Shown one piece after another: positions 25,489-33,806 of a DNA stretch of 64,000 nt; position 1 is the first letter of the stretch, and every line of letters starts with the position of its first letter. Location of the stretch: assembly GCF_003330725.1 (NCBI RefSeq), contig NZ_CP030840.1:3100001-3164000 (forward strand), written 5' to 3'. This stretch comes from Acidisarcina polymorpha (lineage in GTDB: Bacteria > Acidobacteriota > Terriglobia > Terriglobales > Acidobacteriaceae). Below the pieces are notes generated by a model that did no database searches, had not been told where the DNA came from, and was given only the letters and a program-made list of their open reading frames with translations. A program made the translations under genes and the position numbers.

Positions 25489-27374
25489 TCCTCGATCTCT
25501 TTGCGTTTGGGCGAAGCGATCGTCGCGGAGCCGGAAACGGGACTGACCCGTCCATCTGCGGCTACACCCACTACCGAATACGACACGGACTCTCCGCGCT
25601 CAGGCGCCGGTTCTGTATAGGAGGGCGTGGTAAGTCCCATCGCTACAGTCTTCGCCTTGGGGTCGAGCGTGCTCTGTCTCAGGACACGGTACACAAGCGC
25701 ACCCTGCACTGGGGCCCAGGTAAGCGTCAAGCGCTTTGTAACGACCGCTGCAGTAACCGCTGACGGCGCAGCAAGCGATGCAGCACCCGCGGGTGGCAGC
25801 AGACCATAGACACAGAGCTGACCGGTCCCGATGTTTTCCGAGCCGAAGCTTGCCAGGTATACGCGCCCATTTGCGACGGTGGGCGGAGCCATCTTGGAGT
25901 ATCTGCCACAGTCGTCCCTGGCTGGAGTCTGCAAGGAGTTCCATAGCTCGTGGCGTATGTTGTCGGCGTCATAGGCATAAACAACACCAGGACGCGACTC
26001 ATGCCATGAGTCTCCCGTGGCGTGGATTGCCGCCCACAGGATTCCGTCTTTATCGCCATTTGCGGAGAGCGACAGCATGGCACCGGGATGGCCTTCGTTG
26101 GGGATGTCTCTCTCGGTCAACGGCGTCGCGGCGACCGTGTTGCCTTCCAGCTTGTAGACCTTGGCCTTGTCTCGTTGGCCCCAGACATAGAGCAGGTTTC
26201 CGTTCTTGGCGCTGGTCCAGTACACGAGTGAATGCAGGTGCGAGGCGGTGGCGCGGAAGTGCTGCAACGCATGTTCATCGCCCAGGTGACCCAGGTTGCG
26301 GGTGTCCAGCATGTACAGCACTCCCTCTTTACCGCCGCCCAGAACGAGATGTGTTCCCGGAATCAGCGTCGCCCCGGACGAGTCGAGGTCGGTGTCTCCT
26401 TTGTCGAGCTCGAAGTGATTCGTCGGCGTGAACCAGTCCAGCAGCTTGAGCTGCGGCGACAATTTCAAGAAACTCTCGCTGAAGTTTGAAACGCCATCCC
26501 AGCTTCCATTTCCGGTCACGACAAAGATGTTTCCTTCCGGATCGACTGCTGGCGGCTGGCCGGACTGCCAGATGCTGGCCTCCGATCCGGTGGGCGAGGT
26601 GTTGAACACGCCGACCTGCGCCAGCGTCTTCGCGTCATACGCCATCAGGAAGCCGTGATACGGCTCCTTGTCGCAGTGAGAAGCGTAGCCCACGTACACC
26701 ATGCCGTTGGCCAGCATCAGGCCAGGACGCTGATTCTGCATGAGCGGATCGAAGGCCGAAGCGTTGATGACAGCCGGGCTTCCCGGCACGTCCGCACCGG
26801 TCGCCAAGTCCAGCGCGTGCAACCTCTGTGTATAACCTGTCCCCGCTCCCGCAGTCGCGCCTCCGCGGGTGAGCGCGACCACGTAGAGGACTCCGCGTGC
26901 TTTGTCGATCACTGGCGTACCGATGATGCCCATGTTTCCGTTGATGTCCAGACACCCAAAGTCGGCGCTGTGTACGTCTGCCGGTGTGCCGAAGTTCACA
27001 TGCCATAGCGGCGAGGCTGCCTCAGCGTCGTTTGCGTCAAAGGCATACACGCTGTTATTGACGCTTGTGACATAGACAACATCCCTTGTGCCGCCGCCGA
27101 CCTCTATGCCGGTCGCAACCAGCGGTTGGGTGTACAACTGGTCGTCCACGGCGCGCTTGAACAGCATGCCGAACCCAGTCTGGTTCACACTCCGCGGCGT
27201 CAGCGCGGTTTCGTGGAGGTTCGCGCCCGTTCTGGCAACATCGTTGTGCTGTGTGAGTACATCCACCTGCGCAGACGAACAGGCGCATGCCGCTGCCAGG
27301 AGGAGACAGAGACGTGCGGGCAGCAAACGGAAAGGCCGCGCCAAGGCATCGCGATGAGGTGCACCAGGAATCAT
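25485..27374 (-). CDS. Secreted PQQ-like beta-propeller with C-terminal FN3-like domain
   Basis: 629 residues from the ATG at 27374 (AAGGAG ten bases before; the ORF itself opens 54 bases earlier). Signal peptide LLPARLCLLLAAACACSSAQ. Eight or so blades with DVVYVTSVNNSVYAFDAND, GVLYVVALTRGG, NGMVYVGYASHCD, GVLYMLDTRN and GRVYLASFGSENIG; then about 90 residues that look fibronectin type III (RLTLTWAPVQGALVYRVLRQS). PQQ ligands are not convincingly present, so a non-enzymic binding role is possible. 86 bases after the GH2 gene and coupled to 24502-25488. Confidence 0.8.
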   Translation of the reverse strand: MIPGAPHRDALARPFRLLPARLCLLLAAACACSSAQVDVLTQHNDVARTGANLHETALTPRSVNQTGFGMLFKRAVDDQLYTQPLVATGIEVGGGTRDVVYVTSVNNSVYAFDANDAEAASPLWHVNFGTPADVHSADFGCLDINGNMGIIGTPVIDKARGVLYVVALTRGGATAGAGTGYTQRLHALDLATGADVPGSPAVINASAFDPLMQNQRPGLMLANGMVYVGYASHCDKEPYHGFLMAYDAKTLAQVGVFNTSPTGSEASIWQSGQPPAVDPEGNIFVVTGNGSWDGVSNFSESFLKLSPQLKLLDWFTPTNHFELDKGDTDLDSSGATLIPGTHLVLGGGKEGVLYMLDTRNLGHLGDEHALQHFRATASHLHSLVYWTSAKNGNLLYVWGQRDKAKVYKLEGNTVAATPLTERDIPNEGHPGAMLSLSANGDKDGILWAAIHATGDSWHESRPGVVYAYDADNIRHELWNSLQTPARDDCGRYSKMAPPTVANGRVYLASFGSENIGTGQLCVYGLLPPAGAASLAAPSAVTAAVVTKRLTLTWAPVQGALVYRVLRQSTLDPKAKTVAMGLTTPSYTEPAPERGESVSYSVVGVAADGRVSPVSGSATIASPKRKEIED

Positions 27375-27459
27375 CGGGCAGGAACTCCTTTTTGGGCGTC
27401 TGCACTCAAGCATCTGAATGCAGAACACCCGCTACTGTGCTCATTCGAGCAGGTAAACG

Positions 27460-30366
27460 CTAACGTTTCGGCAACTGTCCGAAGTACAGGCTGATATGGC
27501 CCTTGTATTCACCCGTTGCCATGGCGGACTGCCCCATGGGTCCCATGGTTTGCGGCCCGCCAAACTTATTGCCGATAGCCGGGATGGCATTCAGGAATGA
27601 AAGTCCGGTGGACGGAAACGGCACGGCGACCTGCCCGAGGAGTTTGGCTGATGCCGTTTTGGGCGCGAAGACCTGCAGGTAGATCGGCGAGTCAGGCTGC
27701 TGTTCCACCGCGGCGGTTATCTCCCCCTCAGTGGTGTTGAACTGCACCCAACGCACGCCGGAATAGAAGCCCTTGAACACCGGGTAGTCAAAGTGTTCTC
27801 CCGGTTTCAGGTCATCCGGGTCGCCCACCATGGTGTTGTTGTAGGACCTTTGCCAGACATCGAGAGTTCCACCCGCCAGGCGATTCTGGTAGACGGGATC
27901 CGGCCCCTGTCCGAAGAACCGCATGCCCTTCACTTCGGCCTCAGGATAGTCGAAGCCGATGCCGAAGTACTCGTGTGGGCCGCTCATGGCGTACACGTAG
28001 TCAAGCGAGAGCCAACCGTTGGGCTTCAGACGGTACCGCAGCGTCCTCATGGGGCCGTCGAACGCCGCTGAGATGACCAGATCGTCGCCCTCCATGGCAT
28101 GCGTGAGAGACACCAGTTTCGAGGGCTCCGCGGTGGATGGTTGCGGCGGAGGCGTAGTTTGTCCGCGCACCGGAACCGGCCGCGGTCTCATGGCAACAAC
28201 GCGGGGGCCGTTCTTCAGCGAGTACGTGTGTCCCAGCCGCGAGGCGGACACCAGCAGCCCGGTGCTCTTGTCGATCTGCATGGACACATCGCCGGCCTTC
28301 GCGGTGAATGCCTCCGGCGTCTCCGTTACTGCGGGCTTTGCTCCGCTGCCGGACTTCGCCGTAGTGTCCGGCGCACTTCCGGCGCTCTCGACGGGCCAGA
28401 CATAGGTCTGGATTACCCGTCCCGTTGCATCCCGGATGATGAGCCGGGTGGCGTCTGCCTTCGCTTTGCCGCGTCCGGATGCGGAAGCTGGGAGTCCCCA
28501 TCCATCCCATGCTGCCGATGCGCCGGGCGCCAGCGAGCGGCCATGATCGATACGAGAGGTCAGCACCATGGACCCGGACTGTGCGTCACTGGGACGGCGG
28601 AACGCGATGGCCTGCCACTCGTACGTGCATCCGCCCGCATCCAGGAAGCTGTAGCGGTTGGTCACAGTGTAGGCATGCGAGCCGCCGGCGGGAGGCGTGA
28701 CGATGATGGGTGACCAGAGCTGCTTGATGGTATTGAAGCTGGCCTCGTGCTCACGGTACGGGCCGACGATACCGTCAGGCGCATAGTTGCCTTGAGAGTC
28801 GAGGATGCCGCCTTTGTCCACGCGCTTGACGTCTTCATCGACAAGCGCCCACACGAAGCCGCCAGCGCCTGCCTTGCTCTTCAGGATGGCATCCCAATAA
28901 TCCTGCATGCCAGCTCCCGCACCGCCGTCGTAGAGGCCGTGCAGCATCTCCGTGGGGAACAGGACAGGATCGGCAGCGAGCTTCTGCTGCAGCCCCTGGT
29001 ACGTGGGATAGTGCTTGGTGTCCGCGATGCCAACGGGAAACTCAGACCAGGGATGCAGGACTAAGCGCGCCTGTGGATCGTACTTCGCGTAGTCGGCGTC
29101 AAGGTCGAAGTTGAAACCACCTTCGTTGCCGTTATCCCAGAAGAGGATCGAGGGATGGTTCACGTCATGCTCGACCAGTTCCTTCACCAGCTTCCTGCCG
29201 ACGCCGGTGTCGTACTTCGCCTGCCAGCCTGTAAGTTCATCCAGCACATAGAGGCCAAGTTCATCGCAGGCGTTCAGGAAGTGACGGTCCGGGGAATAGT
29301 GGCTGGAACGGACCGCGTTTCCGTTCAACTCTTTGATCAGGTTGATGTCGTCCCTGGAGATTTTTTCCGAGAGGGTGCGACCGGAATCGGGCCAGAACGA
29401 ATGGCGATCCACACCTTTCAGGAAGATGCGGTTGCCGTTGACGAACAGGCCGTTACCGGGACGAACCTCGATGGTGCGGAAACCGAATTTCTGGTGCACC
29501 GTGTGCACCACGGCGCCGTTTACCTTAAGCCGCACGTCCAGCCGGTATAGATTGGGCGTTTCAGCGGTCCACAGGCGCGGATTGGAGATCGTTCCGGCAA
29601 GATGTGCCACGCTGCCAAAGGCGGCGTTCGAAAGGGTGACCGGCTCTCCGACGGGCTTGCCGCCCAGGTCGAACACCTGTGCCTCTACAGTGGCCGTTGC
29701 GCCGGACGGTTCCGCAGCGCGCCGGTCGGCGAGCCTGGCATCAACTTCCAGAACGCCTGCCGCGGTGGCGTTGACCGCCAGGTGCTCGATGAACGTCTTT
29801 GGCACGGCCTCCAGGTACACCGGACGGAAGATGCCGGCGTAATTCCAGAAGTCGCCACGGCGTTCGGCTCGATTGACAGATGCGTCCGAGGATTCGTCAT
29901 CGACGTCGACCTGGATCTCGTTCGGCTGACCGGCGGGTTTGAGCAGGCTGGTGATGTCGTAGTGGAAAGCGTAATAGCCGCCCTGGTGGAGCGGACCCGC
30001 GGATTGGCCGTTCACCGTGACACGCGTATCGGTCATCACGCCTTCAAAGTTCAGAATGACGGCCTCGTCCCGCCACGTAGCGGGTGTCGTGAAGGTGCGC
30101 TTGTACACACCATGGACCTTGGTCCAGCCGCCTACGGGCGTGACTCGGCCGTAGGTATAGATGCCGAAGCCCTGCAGCTCCCAATTGGACGGCACACCGA
30201 TGGTGGACCAGTGGTTTGCGTGCGGGCCATGGTCGCAGAGGAACTGCCACTTCACCGGATCGTCCTTGCCGAGGCCGGACAGGTACTGAACTTCAGTTTC
30301 GACGGCGTGCGCCACTGAAGGCACACACAGCGTCAACATCAGGGCAAAGCGGGCGAGCGAACCCAT
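27460..30366 (-). CDS. Secreted glycoside hydrolase family 2
   Basis: 968 residues from the ATG at 30366 (CGGAG six bases before). Signal peptide SLARFALMLTLCVPSVAHA. GH2 jelly roll (VPSNWELQGFGIYTYG, GVYKRTFTTPATWRDEAVILNFEGV), immunoglobulin-like domain (RLWTAETPNLYRL), TIM barrel (FLKGVDRHSFWPDSGRTLS, NAVRSSHYSPDRHFLNACDELGLYVLDEL) with acid Glu in WDNGNEGGFN and nucleophile Glu in FPTEMLHG. A long C-terminal domain with galactosidase-small-chain-like features follows. Substrate could be beta-galactoside, beta-glucuronide or similar. 83 bases after the serine hydrolase. Confidence 0.87.
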   Translation of the reverse strand: MGSLARFALMLTLCVPSVAHAVETEVQYLSGLGKDDPVKWQFLCDHGPHANHWSTIGVPSNWELQGFGIYTYGRVTPVGGWTKVHGVYKRTFTTPATWRDEAVILNFEGVMTDTRVTVNGQSAGPLHQGGYYAFHYDITSLLKPAGQPNEIQVDVDDESSDASVNRAERRGDFWNYAGIFRPVYLEAVPKTFIEHLAVNATAAGVLEVDARLADRRAAEPSGATATVEAQVFDLGGKPVGEPVTLSNAAFGSVAHLAGTISNPRLWTAETPNLYRLDVRLKVNGAVVHTVHQKFGFRTIEVRPGNGLFVNGNRIFLKGVDRHSFWPDSGRTLSEKISRDDINLIKELNGNAVRSSHYSPDRHFLNACDELGLYVLDELTGWQAKYDTGVGRKLVKELVEHDVNHPSILFWDNGNEGGFNFDLDADYAKYDPQARLVLHPWSEFPVGIADTKHYPTYQGLQQKLAADPVLFPTEMLHGLYDGGAGAGMQDYWDAILKSKAGAGGFVWALVDEDVKRVDKGGILDSQGNYAPDGIVGPYREHEASFNTIKQLWSPIIVTPPAGGSHAYTVTNRYSFLDAGGCTYEWQAIAFRRPSDAQSGSMVLTSRIDHGRSLAPGASAAWDGWGLPASASGRGKAKADATRLIIRDATGRVIQTYVWPVESAGSAPDTTAKSGSGAKPAVTETPEAFTAKAGDVSMQIDKSTGLLVSASRLGHTYSLKNGPRVVAMRPRPVPVRGQTTPPPQPSTAEPSKLVSLTHAMEGDDLVISAAFDGPMRTLRYRLKPNGWLSLDYVYAMSGPHEYFGIGFDYPEAEVKGMRFFGQGPDPVYQNRLAGGTLDVWQRSYNNTMVGDPDDLKPGEHFDYPVFKGFYSGVRWVQFNTTEGEITAAVEQQPDSPIYLQVFAPKTASAKLLGQVAVPFPSTGLSFLNAIPAIGNKFGGPQTMGPMGQSAMATGEYKGHISLYFGQLPKR

Positions 30367-30448
30367 GAGCATCTCCGAGCAGCGACGAGTACCTAGAACG
30401 ATTGGCAAGTGCCGGAACCATCAGCACAGTCCAGCGCTTCTGCGCCAG

Positions 30449-31555
30449 TTACTCTTTCTTCTTTGGGTGAGCGATGAGGTTTGCGATCGTATCCTTCAGC
30501 TGCGCTTGTCCGGCAGCATCAACAGCAAGCGGCTTGGACTGAAAGGCGGGCAGAAGATGGTCCCAAATGGCGTTGAGTTCCCCCTGCATGTTGCCGGTAT
30601 CCGCAGTGATGGCGACAACCGCGTCCTGATCCGGCATGACGACGATAAATTGTCCACCGGCTCCGTCTGCGCGATAGGCATTGTGACGGCAGCGCCAGAA
30701 CTGAAGGCCATATCCCTCTACCCAGTCGGGGCCGATCTTCGAATGGCTTTCCTCCGCGTTATCGATCTGTTTGGATGTGGCTTGCTCGACCCACTTACGC
30801 GGGACTAACTGTTTGCCGTTCCACTTGCCCTTCTGCAGGTAGAGTTGGCCCAGCTTGGCGATGTCCTCCGTGCGAAGGTACAGACCGTAGCCGCCCAGGG
30901 AGTTACCCTCAGGGCTGGCGTCCCATCGTGGGGATTCGATGCCCAGCGGGCCGAAAACACGCGGCTTGAGATACTCAAGCGCCGTCTGCCCCGTGACCTT
31001 GGTGACGATCGACGAAAGCACATAGGTGCCCATGGTGTTGTACAGGAAGTGGGTACCGGGTTGGAACACGACTGGCTGTGCCACAAATTGCTTTACCGTC
31101 GGGCCGCCGTCGCCCTTCGGCTCCACCTCGTGGCCGCCGGACATGGTGAGCAGATCACGCACCGTCATTGCCTGCAGATTGGCCGAAGGGTCCGGGGGAA
31201 CATCCGCCGGGAAGAACTTCAGTACATGATCGTCCAGCTTCAGCTTGTGATCATGAATGGCGAGTCCCACCGCGGTGGACGTGAAGCTTTTGCTGACCGA
31301 ATTTAAGACATGAGGAGCATCGGCCGAGTGCGGCTTCCACCAGCCCTCTGCGATCACCTTGCCGTGTCGCAGGACCATGAAGCTGTCAAAGGTATCCACG
31401 TTCTTGTCCGCAGCCTGCACAAACTCCAGGATGGCGCTTGATGGGATGCCCTCAGCCTCCGGTGTGCTCCGGGGCAGGCTCTGCGCCTGCATAAGGAGCG
31501 TGCATCCCACCAGCGCGCCAACACCCATCCAACTGCGGACTCGATTCATCTTCAT
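30449..31555 (-). CDS. Serine hydrolase, beta-lactamase/esterase class C fold, secreted
   Basis: 368 residues from the ATG at 31555 (GGGAG five bases before). Signal peptide VGALVGCTLLMQAQ. Motifs of the beta-lactamase-related family: SVSKSFT (SxxK), YNTMGTYVLS (YxN), and a late GxG segment GAGGQFIVVMPDQDAVVAITADTG. Such proteins in glycan loci often act as carbohydrate esterases, which is inference. 45 bases after the GH92 gene. Confidence 0.85.
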   Translation of the reverse strand: MKMNRVRSWMGVGALVGCTLLMQAQSLPRSTPEAEGIPSSAILEFVQAADKNVDTFDSFMVLRHGKVIAEGWWKPHSADAPHVLNSVSKSFTSTAVGLAIHDHKLKLDDHVLKFFPADVPPDPSANLQAMTVRDLLTMSGGHEVEPKGDGGPTVKQFVAQPVVFQPGTHFLYNTMGTYVLSSIVTKVTGQTALEYLKPRVFGPLGIESPRWDASPEGNSLGGYGLYLRTEDIAKLGQLYLQKGKWNGKQLVPRKWVEQATSKQIDNAEESHSKIGPDWVEGYGLQFWRCRHNAYRADGAGGQFIVVMPDQDAVVAITADTGNMQGELNAIWDHLLPAFQSKPLAVDAAGQAQLKDTIANLIAHPKKKE

Positions 31556-31599
31556 GCCATCTCCCATTGCTGTTCTACCTTGTCCAGTTCACTGTGTTG

Positions 31600-33741
31600 C
31601 TACTGCGTTGCGATGACGAGTTCCTTGCCGGCCTCAAGATCGCGGTGCTCGACGAAGTAGCCATCCAGCTTCTTCCCGCCGACCTTAATGCCGGTGATCC
31701 GTTCGCCTGCGTTCTTCTTCACGATGGTGAGTGCCTTGCTTTCATTCAGACGGAACGTGGTTGTCTGAAACAGAGGCACGGAAACAATGTACCTCGGATC
31801 CGCGGGAGAGTACGGGTACAACCCGATTGCAGTAAACACGTACCATGACGACATCTCTCCGGCATCGTCCATTCCAGACAAGGCTAACCCCTGCTCACCC
31901 ATGCCATAGAAGCGGCTCATGATGGTGTTCAGGATGGCCTGAGACTTCTCCGGCTTGCCCACGAAGTAATACAGGAAGGGGAAGCTATGGTCGGGCTGGT
32001 TTCCCTGGCAGTATTGCCCGATGAACGAGTTGATGTTCTCCGCAATGTAGTTGGGGTTCCAGGGGATGGTGAACAAGGAGTCGAGGTGTTGTTCGAAGTC
32101 TGCCTTGCTCTTGTACAGGCCGATCAGACCGTCCGTGTCGTGCGGCGCGAAGAAGGATGATTCCCATGCGTTGGCTTCACGGTACATGTACTCGTAGTAC
32201 GGGTATTGCGGGTTGAAGTTCTTGATCCACTCGCCATTATCAAGTCGGCCGCGCATCAGACCCGTGGACGGATCGAACATATGCTTGTAGTTTTGTGACC
32301 GCTTCATCAGCATGTCGTAGTTCGGTTGGTCGTTCAACTCCTTCGCAAGCAGGGCCACGGAATAATCGTCGTACGAATATTCCAGTGTTTTGGTGACACC
32401 TGCTTTGCCCTTGGTCTCCACCACCGGGTTCGCCACGTCCGGATCGGAGATGAACCCCTTCTCCATGTACTCGCCGATGTACGGTCGGGTGCCCCCCTCC
32501 ACAGTGGCATTGCGGAGCAGCAGGTTGTAAGCGCTGCGGACGTCGTAGCCCCGAAGCCCACGCAGATAGGAGCCTGCAATGAAGGGTGCCGCGTGGTCGC
32601 CATGAAAGAACGTTGGAATGAAGCCGGTCTTTTCACCGCGTTCGATGAGAGAGCGGATGACGTCCACCGTCACGTCCGGAGAGATCATGCCAAGCAGGAC
32701 CAGCTTGTTCCGGTAGTCGTCCCAGAGGGATGGCAGCGTGTAGTACTGGAAGTTCGCCTTGACCACCGCGCCCTTCTCGTCCACGTGATCGCCGTTCACG
32801 TCGCTCCGTAAGGCGGGCCACAGGAATGAACGGTACAGGCAGGAGTAGAACAGCTCCTTCTGACGTTCCGTGCCACCGGAAACCTGTATCTTCGACAGGA
32901 GTGCCTGCCAGGTGGCGGATGCCTCTGCCTTAACGGTGTCGAAGCTCTTATTGCCAAGTTCCTTCTGAAGATTTTCTTTTGCGTTGTCCGAGCTCACAAA
33001 CGACAGCCCGATCCTGATCTCCACCGGACCGCTGCCCGCGGCGAAGTCAACGACGGGCAATTGTGCCTTCTCGCCTTTCAGCATCTCGATCTGTTTGATC
33101 TTGTAGTTTGACACGGCGTAGAAGTAGACCTTCTCGCTCGCAACCTGAACGCCCTTGAATGCGTTGTCGCCGTCCTGCTCGATCTTCCAGTCGCGGATGC
33201 GTTCGTCGGAACGCGCAAGGTTCACGATCAGCTTCTTCGGCTGAGCGTTGTCGTTGTAGGTATAGCGGTGAAAGCCGGTCCTGAGCGTAGAGGTCAGCTC
33301 GGCGTTGATGCCGTACCGATCGAGATAGACCTGGTAGTAACCGGGATGCGCCGATTCTTTCGCGTGGCTGAAGGGTGAGCCAAAGTCCTCCGGATTGACG
33401 TCGCCGCTGACCGGCAGCATGGGAATGTTGCACAGGTTCCAATGCCCCTTGTTGGTGTGCGCAAAGGCATAGATCACGTTGTTCTCGTACTCGTAACCGG
33501 CGCCGCTGCCGAACTTGGTAATGGGACTGAGCTGAAGCATCGCGTTGGGTACGGACGCTCCAGGAAAGACAAGGCCGGCCCACACACGCCATGGCGGTTT
33601 GAACCCGATGTCCGCCGGATCGGTCAGCGGGGCGGTCCCAAGAAAAGTGTTGACGTACTCCACGGGCCGCTTCTGGGCGACGACGGCGAGCGCGCTTGAA
33701 AGCAGAAGCGGAATCAAAATCAGGAGCTTTGGTATCTTCAC
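31600..33741 (-). CDS. Glycoside hydrolase family 92 alpha-mannosidase
   Basis: 713 residues if started at GTG 33741, which has GGAGG eight bases before and opens a signal peptide (KIPKLLILIPLLLSSALAVVAQ); the longer ORF start at 33810 overlaps the upstream gene. GH92 features: RPVEYVNTFLGTAP, FPGASVPNAMLQLSP, FAHTNKGHWNLCNIPMLP, SLWDDYRNKLVLLGM, GDHAAPFIAGSYLRGLRGYD, and the ending block NQPDHSFPFLYYFVGKP, GMDDAGEMSSWYVFTAIGLYPYSP, VSVPLFQTTTFRL. Calcium-dependent exo-alpha-mannosidase acting outside the cytoplasm. Second gene of the operon. Confidence 0.9.
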   Translation of the reverse strand: MKIPKLLILIPLLLSSALAVVAQKRPVEYVNTFLGTAPLTDPADIGFKPPWRVWAGLVFPGASVPNAMLQLSPITKFGSGAGYEYENNVIYAFAHTNKGHWNLCNIPMLPVSGDVNPEDFGSPFSHAKESAHPGYYQVYLDRYGINAELTSTLRTGFHRYTYNDNAQPKKLIVNLARSDERIRDWKIEQDGDNAFKGVQVASEKVYFYAVSNYKIKQIEMLKGEKAQLPVVDFAAGSGPVEIRIGLSFVSSDNAKENLQKELGNKSFDTVKAEASATWQALLSKIQVSGGTERQKELFYSCLYRSFLWPALRSDVNGDHVDEKGAVVKANFQYYTLPSLWDDYRNKLVLLGMISPDVTVDVIRSLIERGEKTGFIPTFFHGDHAAPFIAGSYLRGLRGYDVRSAYNLLLRNATVEGGTRPYIGEYMEKGFISDPDVANPVVETKGKAGVTKTLEYSYDDYSVALLAKELNDQPNYDMLMKRSQNYKHMFDPSTGLMRGRLDNGEWIKNFNPQYPYYEYMYREANAWESSFFAPHDTDGLIGLYKSKADFEQHLDSLFTIPWNPNYIAENINSFIGQYCQGNQPDHSFPFLYYFVGKPEKSQAILNTIMSRFYGMGEQGLALSGMDDAGEMSSWYVFTAIGLYPYSPADPRYIVSVPLFQTTTFRLNESKALTIVKKNAGERITGIKVGGKKLDGYFVEHRDLEAGKELVIATQ

Positions 33742-33806
33742 GTGTTTTCCCTCCGTGGTGCTCAAACAGTCGTTGCCTGCAAACAGGGCCCGCACGCTCT
33801 GACGGC